Assembly: GCF_020622065.1 (NCBI RefSeq) | Contig: NZ_JAHRYQ010000001.1 | Coordinates: forward strand, 1 to 64,000 | Source of the DNA: Geothrix sp. | GTDB lineage: Bacteria; Acidobacteriota; Holophagae; Holophagales; Holophagaceae | Direction: 5' to 3' | Length of the DNA: 64,000 nucleotides | In this document: in pieces, positions 27,283 through 35,638 of the stretch | Position numbering within the stretch: position 1 is the stretch's first letter | How the letters are laid out: the number at the start of each line of letters is the position of its first letter | Made by a program: the position numbers and the translations under genes | Notes under the pieces: generated by a model | What the model was told of the DNA's origin: nothing | Database searches by the model: none | Seen by the model: only the letters and a program-made list of their open reading frames with translations

Positions 27283-28827
27283 CTAATGTCGGAAGTGTCT
27301 CATCCCGGTGAAGAAGAGCCAGACGCCGAGCTTCTGGGCGGCGGCGATGACCTCGCTGTCACGGAGGCTGCCGCCGGGTTCCACGAAGGCGGTGACGCCA
27401 TGGCTGGCGGCGACTTCAAGGCCATCCGCGAAGGGGAAGAAGGCATCGCTGCCCAGCACGGCGCCGCGGGTGCGGTCGCCGGCCTTGCGGCAGGCGATCT
27501 CCACGGAATCCACGCGGCTCATCTGGCCCGCGCCGATGCCCACGGTGGCGCCGTCCTTCACCAGCACGATGGCGTTGGACTTCACGGCCTTGGCCACCCG
27601 CTGGGCCAGCATCAGGTCCTCGGCCCGGGGTTTGGCGCCGCGGCCGCTGGATTTCACTTCCCAATCCTCGAAGGGCACGAAGGCCTGGTCGGCCCGCTGC
27701 ACCAGGTAGCCGCCGCCGATGGAGCGGGTGTCCAGTCCCTCGGCGCTCTGGGGCCAGCGGTCCGGCGTCTGGAGGATGCGCAGCTGCTTCTTGGCCGCGA
27801 AGACCTCCAGGGCCTCCCCGGTGAAGGAGGGGGCCAGGATGACTTCCCAGAAGTTCTGGGCCATGACATGGGCCACCTCGATGCCCACGGGCCGGTTGAA
27901 GGCCACGATGCCGCCGAAGGCGCTGACGGGGTCGCCGGCCTGGGCACGCATGAAGGCCTCCAGCGCGTGCGGGCCCTGGCCCACGCCACAGGGGTTGTTG
28001 TGCTTGACGATGACGCAGGCGGGCGCGGGGAACTGCCAGACCAGGCGGGCGCAGGCATCGGCATCCAGCAGGTTGTTGAAGCTCAGCTCCTTCCCCTGGT
28101 GCTGCTGGCAGGCGGCCATGCCCTCGGCCTTGCGGCCGGGCTCCACATAGAAGGCCGCGGGCTGGTGGGGGTTCTCGCCGTAGCGCAGGCCCTGCTTCTG
28201 GACCAGGTTCAGGCCGAGGTGGTGGGGGAGGTCCGTGGACTGGTCCTGGGTCAACTCCCGCTCCATCCATCCCGAGATGGCCGTGTCGTAGGCCGCCGTG
28301 CGGCGGAAGGCCTCCAGGGCGCAGCGACGCCGGTCCTCGAGGTTCCAGGTACCCGCCTTGAGCTTGTCGAGAAAGGGACCGTACTGGGCCGGATCGGTCA
28401 GCACCGTGACCGAGGCATGGTTCTTCGAGGCGCTGCGGATCATGCTGGGGCCGCCGATGTCGATCTGCTCGATGGCCTCGGCGGGGGTGACGCCCTCCCG
28501 GGCGATGGTGGCCTCGAAGGGATAGAGGTTGATCACCACCAGGTCGATGGGGTCGATGTCCTGGGACTTGGCGTCGGCCACATGGTCGGCCAGGTCCCGG
28601 CGGTAGAGCAGGCCCCCGTGGATGCGGGGGTGGAGGGTCTTCACGCGGCCGTCGAAGCACTCCGGGGCGCCCGTGTAGGCCGCCACTTCGAGGGCCTCGA
28701 GCTTCGCCTCCTGCAGGGTGCGCAGGGTCCCCCCGGTGGCCAGGAGGCGCCAGCCCTGGGCCAGCAGGCCCTCCGCGAGGGGGATGAGCCCCACCTTGTC
28801 GTACACCGAGATCAATGCCGTCGGCAT
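27283..28827 (-). CDS. purH: Bifunctional AICAR transformylase / IMP cyclohydrolase
   Basis: 514 residues from ATG 28827 (MPTALISVYDKVGLIPLAEG), which has a G-rich Shine-Dalgarno upstream; a GTG 30 bases earlier would add an unlikely tail. The N-terminal MGS-like IMP cyclohydrolase domain (about 1-190, with YPFEATIAREG) is followed by the AICAR transformylase domain (RYGENPHQPAAFY, KHNNPCGVG, DAFFPFADG, EPGGSLRDSEVI). It catalyses the last two steps of IMP synthesis. No other pur genes are adjacent. Confidence 0.97.
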   Translation of the reverse strand: MPTALISVYDKVGLIPLAEGLLAQGWRLLATGGTLRTLQEAKLEALEVAAYTGAPECFDGRVKTLHPRIHGGLLYRRDLADHVADAKSQDIDPIDLVVINLYPFEATIAREGVTPAEAIEQIDIGGPSMIRSASKNHASVTVLTDPAQYGPFLDKLKAGTWNLEDRRRCALEAFRRTAAYDTAISGWMERELTQDQSTDLPHHLGLNLVQKQGLRYGENPHQPAAFYVEPGRKAEGMAACQQHQGKELSFNNLLDADACARLVWQFPAPACVIVKHNNPCGVGQGPHALEAFMRAQAGDPVSAFGGIVAFNRPVGIEVAHVMAQNFWEVILAPSFTGEALEVFAAKKQLRILQTPDRWPQSAEGLDTRSIGGGYLVQRADQAFVPFEDWEVKSSGRGAKPRAEDLMLAQRVAKAVKSNAIVLVKDGATVGIGAGQMSRVDSVEIACRKAGDRTRGAVLGSDAFFPFADGLEVAASHGVTAFVEPGGSLRDSEVIAAAQKLGVWLFFTGMRHFRH

Positions 28828-28940
28828 GCCCGCCCCCTGAACCCTTGATTTTTCCACGCCCAGGCTGCTTTCGGAAGGGTTTGGATGCCCAGGCTTGGGT
28901 TGGACGGGATCCGGCCGAAGAGAGGGGACAGGAGGCGGCC

Positions 28941-29279
28941 ATGGATGTCCAGGTCGAGGTCCAGTTCACGGTCCAGCACACCCTGGCCCAGCTGAAGGCA
29001 GAGTTCGTCCAGCGGGGCCACATCCCGGCCTGGCGCACGCCGGAGGGAGGCGGGGCGCCGGACCTGTTTTTCGAGACCAAGGTCGTGAGTCTCACCCTGT
29101 CCTCGGAAAAGGACCGGCAGGCCTGGTTCGTGTTCTCCCTGGAGGCCACCGGTGAGCTCCGGAAGCGGGTCATCATCCCGAATGTGATCCCCGCCACAGT
29201 GAACCTGGACATCGCGGATCTGGAGGACTTCTTGGACTTCTGCCGACGCTGCATGGTGGGTGCGATCGGGGGGGACTGA
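28941..29279 (+). CDS. Hypothetical protein, 112 residues
   Basis: Not recognised. The ATG at 28941 has GGAGG upstream; the open frame runs further back to 28815 but that part overlaps the purH start in a non-homologous Pro-rich stretch. The product MDVQVEVQFTVQHTLAQLKA is soluble, mixed alpha/beta and acidic at the C-terminus, without signal peptide, with two cysteines (FCRRC). It is divergent from purH and 60 bases before nuoG on the same strand. Confidence 0.7.
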   Translation: MDVQVEVQFTVQHTLAQLKAEFVQRGHIPAWRTPEGGGAPDLFFETKVVSLTLSSEKDRQAWFVFSLEATGELRKRVIIPNVIPATVNLDIADLEDFLDFCRRCMVGAIGGD

Positions 29280-29339
29280 GCCGCTCCTTCTTTACCTGTC
29301 GGGCCGCAGGCCCCATTCTGGAAGGCCTGGAGTGGGCCC

Positions 29340-30788
29340 ATGCCGACGATCAAGATCAACGATGTCGAACTGAGCGTGAACCCCGGCACCCTGGTGCTGG
29401 ATGCCTGCCGAAAGGTGGGCATCGACATCCCGCACTATTGCTACCACCCGGCCCTTACCCCCGTGGCCACCTGCCGCATGTGCCTCGTCGAGATCAAGGG
29501 CCAGCCCAAGCTCGCCACGAGCTGCACCACCACGGTGCCCCCCGCGCCCAAGGACAATCCCGACGCCGTGGTGATGGAGGTGCTCACCAACTCGCCCGCC
29601 GTGGCCGATGCCCGGGCCGGCGTGATGGAGTTCCTGCTCATCAACCACCCGCTCGACTGCCCCATCTGCGATCAGGCCGGCGAGTGCAAGCTCCAGGACT
29701 ACTCGTACCACTACGGCAGCGGCGATTCCCGCATGGCCGAAGTGAAGCGGCGCTACCGCTACGAGGATCTGGGCGCCAAGATCGTCATCGACAAGAACCG
29801 CTGCATCCACTGCACCCGCTGCGTGCGCTTCACCCGCGAGATCAGCGGCGGCGGCGAGCTCATCGTGGCCCAGCGCGGCGCGCACCTTGAAGTCACCACC
29901 TACACCGGCAAATCCATGGACCAGAACCCCTACGCCGGCAATGTGGTGGACCTGTGCCCCGTGGGCGCCCTCACCAGCCGCGACTTCCGCTTCCGAAAGC
30001 GGGTCTGGTACCTCAAGAGCGCGCCATCCATCAGCCGTCACTCGGCCTTGGGCAACCCCATCTGGATCGACCACGAGGGCAACCAGATCCACCGCTTCCG
30101 GCCCCGGCCCCTGGAGGGGAAGGACACCACCCACTTCATCAGCGATGAAGAGCGCTACGCCTACGCCCACTACAACCGCACGGGCCAGGCCCCATCGCCC
30201 CTGCTGAAGGGCGCGCCCGCCAGCCTCGACGCCATCCGCGAGAGCCTCCAGGCCGCCGGTCCCGTGGCCGTCATCGGCCAGGGCACCTTCGGCTGCGACG
30301 CGGCCCAGCGCCTGGGCGAACTGGCCACCTCCGCCGACCTCCGGTACGGCAGCGGCGACAAGACCATTTCCGTGGTGCTGCCCAAGTACCAGACCAGCGC
30401 CGACGGCATCCTGAACCGCCGGGGCTTCACCGAGCGGGGATTCCGCTTCGGCGCCCTTGAGGACCTCCTGGCCAAAGTGCAGAGGGGCGAGGTCAAGGCC
30501 GTGGTGTTGTTGCACGACGCCGCCTTCACCAGCACCAAGGAAGCCGACCTGCTGGGCCAGATCCTCAAGGCCGCGGCCTTCAGCCTGGCGCTGGAGGTGG
30601 AGGCCTCCGACCTGGGCCGCGCGGCCACGGCCTGGCTGCCCATCACCAACTACGCCGAGGAGAGCGACTTCATCGTCAACCACGATGGGGAACTGCGTCG
30701 CTACCAGAAGGCCCTGCAGGCCCCCAAGGGCGTCCGCACCGTGCCCGCCTGGATCAAGGACCTGGCCGCCGTTCCCGCGGCCGTCTAA
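29340..30788 (+). CDS. nuoG: NADH-quinone oxidoreductase subunit G-like iron-sulfur protein (short)
   Basis: 482 residues. All N-terminal cluster ligands are present: [2Fe-2S] Cys34, Cys45, Cys48, Cys62; the His103-Cys107-Cys110-Cys116 [4Fe-4S] site; and Cys155, Cys158, Cys161 with Cys206 (CPVGAL) for a second [4Fe-4S]. From about 230 a shortened molybdopterin-oxidoreductase-like region follows (WYLKSAPSISRHS, then LPITNYAEESDFIVNHDGE near the end). Usual NuoG is 680-900 residues, so the C-terminal domain is much reduced. No other nuo genes lie nearby. It could serve complex I encoded elsewhere, or be the diaphorase-type subunit of another enzyme. A strong terminator follows. Confidence 0.88.
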   Translation: MPTIKINDVELSVNPGTLVLDACRKVGIDIPHYCYHPALTPVATCRMCLVEIKGQPKLATSCTTTVPPAPKDNPDAVVMEVLTNSPAVADARAGVMEFLLINHPLDCPICDQAGECKLQDYSYHYGSGDSRMAEVKRRYRYEDLGAKIVIDKNRCIHCTRCVRFTREISGGGELIVAQRGAHLEVTTYTGKSMDQNPYAGNVVDLCPVGALTSRDFRFRKRVWYLKSAPSISRHSALGNPIWIDHEGNQIHRFRPRPLEGKDTTHFISDEERYAYAHYNRTGQAPSPLLKGAPASLDAIRESLQAAGPVAVIGQGTFGCDAAQRLGELATSADLRYGSGDKTISVVLPKYQTSADGILNRRGFTERGFRFGALEDLLAKVQRGEVKAVVLLHDAAFTSTKEADLLGQILKAAAFSLALEVEASDLGRAATAWLPITNYAEESDFIVNHDGELRRYQKALQAPKGVRTVPAWIKDLAAVPAAV

Positions 30789-30808
30789 CCCAAGAGCGAA
30801 ATTCAGAT

Positions 30809-30842
30809 AAAGAGCGGGCGTCCGAAGACGCCCGCTCTTTTC
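30809..30842. terminator. Bidirectional rho-independent terminator
   Basis: Perfect 14-bp stem, AAAGAGCGGGCGTC (30809-30822), loop CGAA, complementary arm 30827-30840. The arm ends in TTT and is followed by TC on the plus strand, and the A-run at the other end gives T on the minus strand. It lies between convergent nuoG and the lipoprotein gene. Confidence 0.88.
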
Positions 30843-30861
30843 TGAAGGCCGAAGACCGGTC

Positions 30862-31635
30862 TTACTTCTTCACAACCTTCGCGTCTTCCACGATGACGGC
30901 GTAGGCGTAGCCGGAGCCGAAGTCCTTGTCCGTGCGGAGGGTGCCGCGCAGCGTGACCGTTTCACCCTTGGCCACCTGTTCCGCCGAGGTGAAGGTGATG
31001 TCATGGGTGCCCTTGGCGGCCTCGCCGCTGCCGTCCTGGAGGTGGATCCAGTTCTTGCCCATGACGCCGGCGTTGTACTTCACGACCTTGCCGCGGATGG
31101 TGACGGTCTTCTCTTTGAGGCTGGCCTTCTGGGCCCAGGCTTCGGCCACGGTGCGGGCGTCCGCTCCGGTGGCCTTCTCGACTTTGCCCACTTCGACGGG
31201 CTGGGCCAGCTGGCCGTGGGGATTGGGCTGGCCCTGGGCCTGGCCCGGCATGGGGGCGGGGGCGGCTGCCGGAGCCGCGCCACCGGCCGGCGCCAGGGTG
31301 CCGAAGAAGATCTCGGTGAAGGTCTTCTTCAGGGTCTTGGATTCGAAGTCCCTCATGACCATGGCGTTGACGACGGTGACCTCGGCGCCCTTTTCGATCT
31401 TGGCTTCGGGCACCGCGGCCCACACCTCGCCCTGGGCGGTCTGGATGCGCAGGTAGCAGTAGGGGGACGCCTCGATGCGCTCGAGCAGCTTGCCCGTGAT
31501 GGAGGGGCCGGTGGGGGCGGCGGGCGCTGCGGCCTGGGGCTGGGTCGGGGCGGCCACCACGGGGGCCGAGCCCTTGTTCGAATTGCAGGCGAGCGTGGCT
31601 GCGGCCACAAGGGACATGGTGAGAATGCCGCGCAT
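30862..31635 (-). CDS. Lipoprotein with two OB-fold-like domains
   Basis: 257 residues. Lipoprotein signal MRGILTMSLVAAATLAC with lipobox Cys17, then an Ala/Pro-rich linker. The first beta-rich domain (about 45-115, SITGKLLERIEASPYCYLRI) and the second (about 170-257, VTIRGKVVKYNAGVMGKNWI, LQDGSGEA, VTLRGTLRTDKDFGSGYAY) both look like small OB folds, separated by another Ala/Pro/Gly linker. NrfJ-like and related periplasmic OB proteins share this pattern. AGGAG precedes the ATG. Ligand unknown; no cytochrome or nitrite reductase gene is adjacent. Confidence 0.82.
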   Translation of the reverse strand: MRGILTMSLVAAATLACNSNKGSAPVVAAPTQPQAAAPAAPTGPSITGKLLERIEASPYCYLRIQTAQGEVWAAVPEAKIEKGAEVTVVNAMVMRDFESKTLKKTFTEIFFGTLAPAGGAAPAAAPAPMPGQAQGQPNPHGQLAQPVEVGKVEKATGADARTVAEAWAQKASLKEKTVTIRGKVVKYNAGVMGKNWIHLQDGSGEAAKGTHDITFTSAEQVAKGETVTLRGTLRTDKDFGSGYAYAVIVEDAKVVKK

Positions 31636-31714
31636 GGGGGAGACTCCTGTGGGAACCGGGGCATCCCGGCAGCCAAAAGATTAAGTCTAAACCCCTATGA
31701 CCGGTGACACGCCG

Positions 31715-32668
31715 TCAGGTCCGGGATTTTTCCCGGGCCGGATCATCCCAGAAGGGGTAGAAGCAGTACCACTGGCTCGGGTGCTGGCGGATCAAGGCCT
31801 CCAGCCCGGCCACATAAGTCCGCATCCCCGTTTCGATTTCCATCATGCGCTCGCCGCGACCGCCCCGGATGTGGATGGGTTCCCCGAAGCGGGCATGGAA
31901 GCGCCGGGCTTCGTCGGTGAAGAAGAAGCTGGTGATGATGGGCGCGCCCGTCATGGCGGCCAGTTCCCAGGGCCCCCGGGGGAAAGGCACCGTCCGGCCG
32001 AAGAAGGGCATGGGCACACCGTTCAGGCTGAAGTCGCGGTCCCCCTGCATGCCCACCAGGGCCCCCTCCCGCAGGAGCTTCACCAGGGGCAGGGTGGAGA
32101 AGCCCACGCCATCCACGGGGATGCCCACCACGCCGCCCTGGGCGCGCAGGCTCTCCCGCAGGCGCTCCACGGCCTCGAAGCGATCGGGCTTGTAGACCGC
32201 GTGCACCTTCAGATTCCGGGCCCGCAGAAGCACCCCGCCCAGTTCGTAGTTGCCCGCGTGGGCCGTAAGCAGGATGACCCCTCGGCCTTCCGCCATGGCC
32301 GTATCGAGTCGGTCCGCGCCCTCGATGCTGGCGAACTGGGCCAGGGCTTCTTCCACGGGCCTCTGCCCGTAGAAGAAGAAGTCCACCCAGGCCCGCGCGT
32401 GCTGGCGGACCATCTCCCGTGCGGTGCGTTCCACCGCCGGATGCGTGGCCCGCAAGCCCAATACTTGCGCGGTGTTGCCGAGAATCGCCTCCAGGTATTT
32501 GGGGCGCAGCTCCATGAAGGCGTTGGCGATCTGGTCAGCGGTCGCATGGCCGGCTTCGCGCCGGGCGAAGGATCGCGCCGCGAAGTGGAACAGGGGAAAC
32601 AGGGAGCCGAAGACGGCCCCGTAGACGAGCCCGAGGGCCCTGGATTCGCTCTGCATGCGGTCTTGCAT
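31715..32668 (-). CDS. LpxL/HtrB-family lysophospholipid or lipid A acyltransferase
   Basis: 317 residues. N-terminal hydrophobic anchor (ALGLVYGAVFGSLFPLFHFAA), catalytic HxxxxE in LLTAHAGNYELGG, then a second conserved block with GDRDFSLNGV and FFGRTVPFPRGP. C-terminal TYVAGLEALIRQHPSQWYCFY is the typical end of the family. It transfers an acyl chain to lipid A or a related lipid at the inner membrane. Directly downstream of a sensor kinase gene (4-base gap), likely co-transcribed with it. Confidence 0.9.
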   Translation of the reverse strand: MQDRMQSESRALGLVYGAVFGSLFPLFHFAARSFARREAGHATADQIANAFMELRPKYLEAILGNTAQVLGLRATHPAVERTAREMVRQHARAWVDFFFYGQRPVEEALAQFASIEGADRLDTAMAEGRGVILLTAHAGNYELGGVLLRARNLKVHAVYKPDRFEAVERLRESLRAQGGVVGIPVDGVGFSTLPLVKLLREGALVGMQGDRDFSLNGVPMPFFGRTVPFPRGPWELAAMTGAPIITSFFFTDEARRFHARFGEPIHIRGGRGERMMEIETGMRTYVAGLEALIRQHPSQWYCFYPFWDDPAREKSRT

Positions 32669-32672
32669 GGGG

Positions 32673-34385
32673 TCAGGCTAGCAGGAGCCGTTCCGGGGCG
32701 GGCAGCTCGAGGAGGAAGGCGGTGCCTTGACCGACCTGGCTTTCGATCCGGATGCTGCCGCGGTTCTGGATCACCAGGTTGCGGACGGTGGCGAGGCCGA
32801 GGCCCGTACCCTTCGCCTTGGTGGTGAAGAAGGGTTCGAACATCCGAGCCAGGTGCTCGGGTGGAATGCCCGGGCCGTCGTCCCGCACCTCTACCAGCAC
32901 CGAGCCTGGCCCCGCCTGGGCGCGGATGCAGAGGTTCCCGGTCGGGCCCATGGCATCCCGGGCATTGGTCACCAGATTCTGGAAGACCTGGTCCAGGGAC
33001 TGGGGATCGGCGAACACATGCAGGTCGCGCGCCACCTGGAGATTCTGCGTCTGGTCCGGTCGCAGGAGGGCCTGGAACAGGGCCCCGCGGGATTCCATCC
33101 AGTCGGTGAAATCGAAGGCCGTGGGCGCGATGTCCTGGGCCCGTCCGGAGGCGAGGATGCGCCGCGTCATGGTGGCGGCCCGTTCCGTGGTCTCCCGCAG
33201 CACGGCCAGATTCTCCCGCTGCGGCGGGGTGCTGGTCTCCTCCAGGAGATCCACCCGGAGCCTGATGATGCCAAGGATGTTGTTCAGGTCGTGGGCGAGT
33301 CCTGCCGCCAGCCCCGCCATCATGCGCATCCGCAGGTCACCCATGGCTTCGTGGTGGTGGGCCTCGAGTTTCCGGGTGCGCTCTTCGACGCGGCCTTCCA
33401 GGTCCTGCGAAAGCCGCTCGAGGTCCAGGATCAGGAGCCCGTGCCGCAGCATCAGGACGCTGAGCAGGGCCACGCCCAGGCCCAGTAGGGCCCGTTGGGG
33501 TTCCGCATGGGGCCGGAGGATCTGGAAGGCCGCCAGGAGCAGCACCGCCAGCGATACGGCGGAGGGGATGAGTGCCTGCAGGGTCGACGGCGCCCGCTTG
33601 GCTGCCTCGGTTTTGGCAGGGGAGGACGGGCTGAGAGCCGCCAAGGCCAAGAGGAAGTTGGCGGCCTGGTGGAGGACTTCGGACCCATGGGCCGTGTAGC
33701 CCTGGTAGTGTCCCGTGACCCGCAGCAGCGCCGAGATCGAACCGTGGCACAAGAGGGCGATCAGGGCGGCCCGCACATAGCCCTTGGCCTGGGACTGCTC
33801 GGGCAGCATGAGGCGGATTTCCTGCAGGAGCCACAGCGCCAGGACACCGAGCGAGGCGCTGATCTGCAGGGCGTACATCAGCATCACCCGCTGGGGCAGC
33901 CGGCCGACCCAATCCATGGAGCCCATGGCCAGCCAGGCGGCGGTGAACATCGACAAGGCGATGGCCACTCCGTCGAGAACGGTCCGGGCCCGGTCCCGCT
34001 TCATGCGGATCTGCTGGGGCCAGCACAGGAACCCCGCCCCCAGCGCCAGCAGGCCGAGGATGGAGATCGCCGGGCCTGCGAGGGCGGCCTGGGGGAGGTG
34101 CAGCTGGGTCGGCAGGTAGTGCAGGCCGCCCAGGGCGGCGCCCAGCCCCAGCAGACCGAAGGCGGTCGGGCCTTCGCGCCGCGCCCTGGCCCAGGCGAGC
34201 CCTGCCGCCACGAAGGCGAGGGCGTAGGCCACCAGATAGTCCAGGACCCGTGCCACGGGATGGGTGGTGTTGATCATGGGCAGGACCGCGTTCCCCGCCA
34301 GCAGCAGGATCAGGCAGATCAGTACGCCACGGTGAGATCGCCAGGAGGCGGACAGGGGAGCTCGCACGCCTGATGGATCCGTCAT
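32673..34385 (-). CDS. Multi-pass membrane sensor histidine kinase
   Basis: 570 residues from ATG 34385 (MTDPSGVRAPLSASWRSHRG); the frame opens further upstream but that part has no kinase features. About ten hydrophobic segments fill residues 20-300, beginning GVLICLILLLAGNAVLPMI. A coiled linker leads to His365 in AAGLAHDLNNILGIIRLRVD and an HATPase domain (QVFQNLVTNARDAMG, DDGPGIPPEH, GTGLGLATV). There is no receiver. No response regulator is adjacent, so the partner is encoded elsewhere. Linked to an acyltransferase gene downstream. Confidence 0.9.
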   Translation of the reverse strand: MTDPSGVRAPLSASWRSHRGVLICLILLLAGNAVLPMINTTHPVARVLDYLVAYALAFVAAGLAWARARREGPTAFGLLGLGAALGGLHYLPTQLHLPQAALAGPAISILGLLALGAGFLCWPQQIRMKRDRARTVLDGVAIALSMFTAAWLAMGSMDWVGRLPQRVMLMYALQISASLGVLALWLLQEIRLMLPEQSQAKGYVRAALIALLCHGSISALLRVTGHYQGYTAHGSEVLHQAANFLLALAALSPSSPAKTEAAKRAPSTLQALIPSAVSLAVLLLAAFQILRPHAEPQRALLGLGVALLSVLMLRHGLLILDLERLSQDLEGRVEERTRKLEAHHHEAMGDLRMRMMAGLAAGLAHDLNNILGIIRLRVDLLEETSTPPQRENLAVLRETTERAATMTRRILASGRAQDIAPTAFDFTDWMESRGALFQALLRPDQTQNLQVARDLHVFADPQSLDQVFQNLVTNARDAMGPTGNLCIRAQAGPGSVLVEVRDDGPGIPPEHLARMFEPFFTTKAKGTGLGLATVRNLVIQNRGSIRIESQVGQGTAFLLELPAPERLLLA

Positions 34386-34498
34386 CTGTCGAGTGTTCCC
34401 GGGTCTTGGAACGCTGGCAATCCGGACCTCCCCGGGATCCCTACAGTTGTAATGAGTGTCACAGCCCCCATGTGCGGAGCGCGGGAGGGGCCGCCGGG

Positions 34499-35638
34499 CT
34501 ACCGCCAGACATTCTGGTTGGGGTTCCGGTCGTCCATCTCCTGCCAAAGCCGTTGGAGGCTCTGGAGACGCTCGGGATAATCCAGACCCAGGGCCTCGAG
34601 GGTGGCATCGTCACCGGCCTCGAAGGCCAGGGGATCCTCCAGCACCTCGGGCGGGAATTCGGTGAAGACCTGGGCCAGGAGGGTCCGGTCGAGGCCCCGG
34701 ACGCTGAGGGTGCGCACCCCGGGGGTGTCCACCAGCGTCCCCCCCGACTGCAGCGGGAGCCAGCGGGTGGAGGTGGTGGTCTGTTTGCCCGTGCCGAACT
34801 TGGTGAGCCCGCCGGTTTTCAGCGCCATCTCAGGGTGGAGGGCGTTCACCAGGGTGCTCTTGCCCACCCCGCTGTGGCCCAGCAGCACCACGACCTTGTG
34901 TTGGAGGAGGTCCCGCAATGGCTCGATCCCCTCGCCTTTGAGGGCCGAGGTCTCGTGGATGGCCACACCCTGTTCGCGCAGGGGGTCCAGCTCCGGCAGA
35001 GTGTCTTTTTTCGAGGCCCGGTCCCGCTTGGTGACGAGCACGCGGAAGGTGAGTCCGGCGTCGAGGGCGAGCAGCTGAGCCCGCTCCAGGAGACCCGGCC
35101 GCAGCGGAGGATCCACCACGGCCGCGCAGATCCAGAGCTCCTCGGCGTTGGCGCAGATGAGCTGCCAGGGTTCGCGGTCATCGATCCCGCCGCGCCGGAG
35201 CAGCGTTTTCCGGGGCATCACCGCCACCACCTGGGCGGCGGGAGATCCCCCCTCGCCCCGGGGGAGGGTGGGCGCGGGAAGCCGAGGGTCGTCCGGTTCC
35301 ACTGGAATGGTTGAATAGCGCACCCGGTCGCCGCAGACGAGGCGCACGCCCTTGAGCTTGCCGCCCAGAGTGGCGCGCATCACGGTGCGGTCCCCCAGCT
35401 CCAGATCGACCCATTGGCTGTGGCGCTGGATCAGGGTGGCTTCGGGCAGGTGCATCCAGGGGCCGGGGTCCGGAAGCCGCAGCAGGGCATCGGCATCATG
35501 GGCCTCGATGCCGGTTTCCAGCCGCTCGGCCTGGCGCTGACGGCGCTTGCTCTCGCCCCCCCGCTCATGGGAGTAGACCTCCCGGTGGTCCATGTCCTGA
35601 GCCTCACGGCTCTGGCCGAGGCGGAACTTGCGGTTCAT
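34499..35638 (-). CDS. rsgA: Ribosome small subunit GTPase RsgA, without the zinc knuckle
   Basis: 379 residues. After a basic Arg/Gln-rich N-terminus and an OB-fold (about 55-150) come the circularly permuted GTPase motifs in order G4 (TKRD, about 202), G5 (ETSALKG), G1 (GHSGVGKST, about 256), switch region GTGKQTTTST and G3 (DTPGV, about 304). RsgA matures the 30S subunit. The normal C-terminal zinc site (CxxxxxxxCxHxxxxxC pattern) is missing: the tail has no cysteine and shows only an acidic EAGDDATLEALG stretch before the final helix. The ATG overlaps the stop of the EF-P gene (ATGA at 35635-35638), so it is coupled. Confidence 0.93.
   Translation of the reverse strand: MNRKFRLGQSREAQDMDHREVYSHERGGESKRRQRQAERLETGIEAHDADALLRLPDPGPWMHLPEATLIQRHSQWVDLELGDRTVMRATLGGKLKGVRLVCGDRVRYSTIPVEPDDPRLPAPTLPRGEGGSPAAQVVAVMPRKTLLRRGGIDDREPWQLICANAEELWICAAVVDPPLRPGLLERAQLLALDAGLTFRVLVTKRDRASKKDTLPELDPLREQGVAIHETSALKGEGIEPLRDLLQHKVVVLLGHSGVGKSTLVNALHPEMALKTGGLTKFGTGKQTTTSTRWLPLQSGGTLVDTPGVRTLSVRGLDRTLLAQVFTEFPPEVLEDPLAFEAGDDATLEALGLDYPERLQSLQRLWQEMDDRNPNQNVWR

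Noticed and set aside
27250-28848. 532-residue plus-strand frame opposite purH
   Set aside because: Shadow of purH; no conserved motif, and purH is complete on the other strand.
34373-35314. CNECH haem-like motif in a plus-strand frame
   Set aside because: Lies in a frame opposite rsgA without a signal peptide; chance match.
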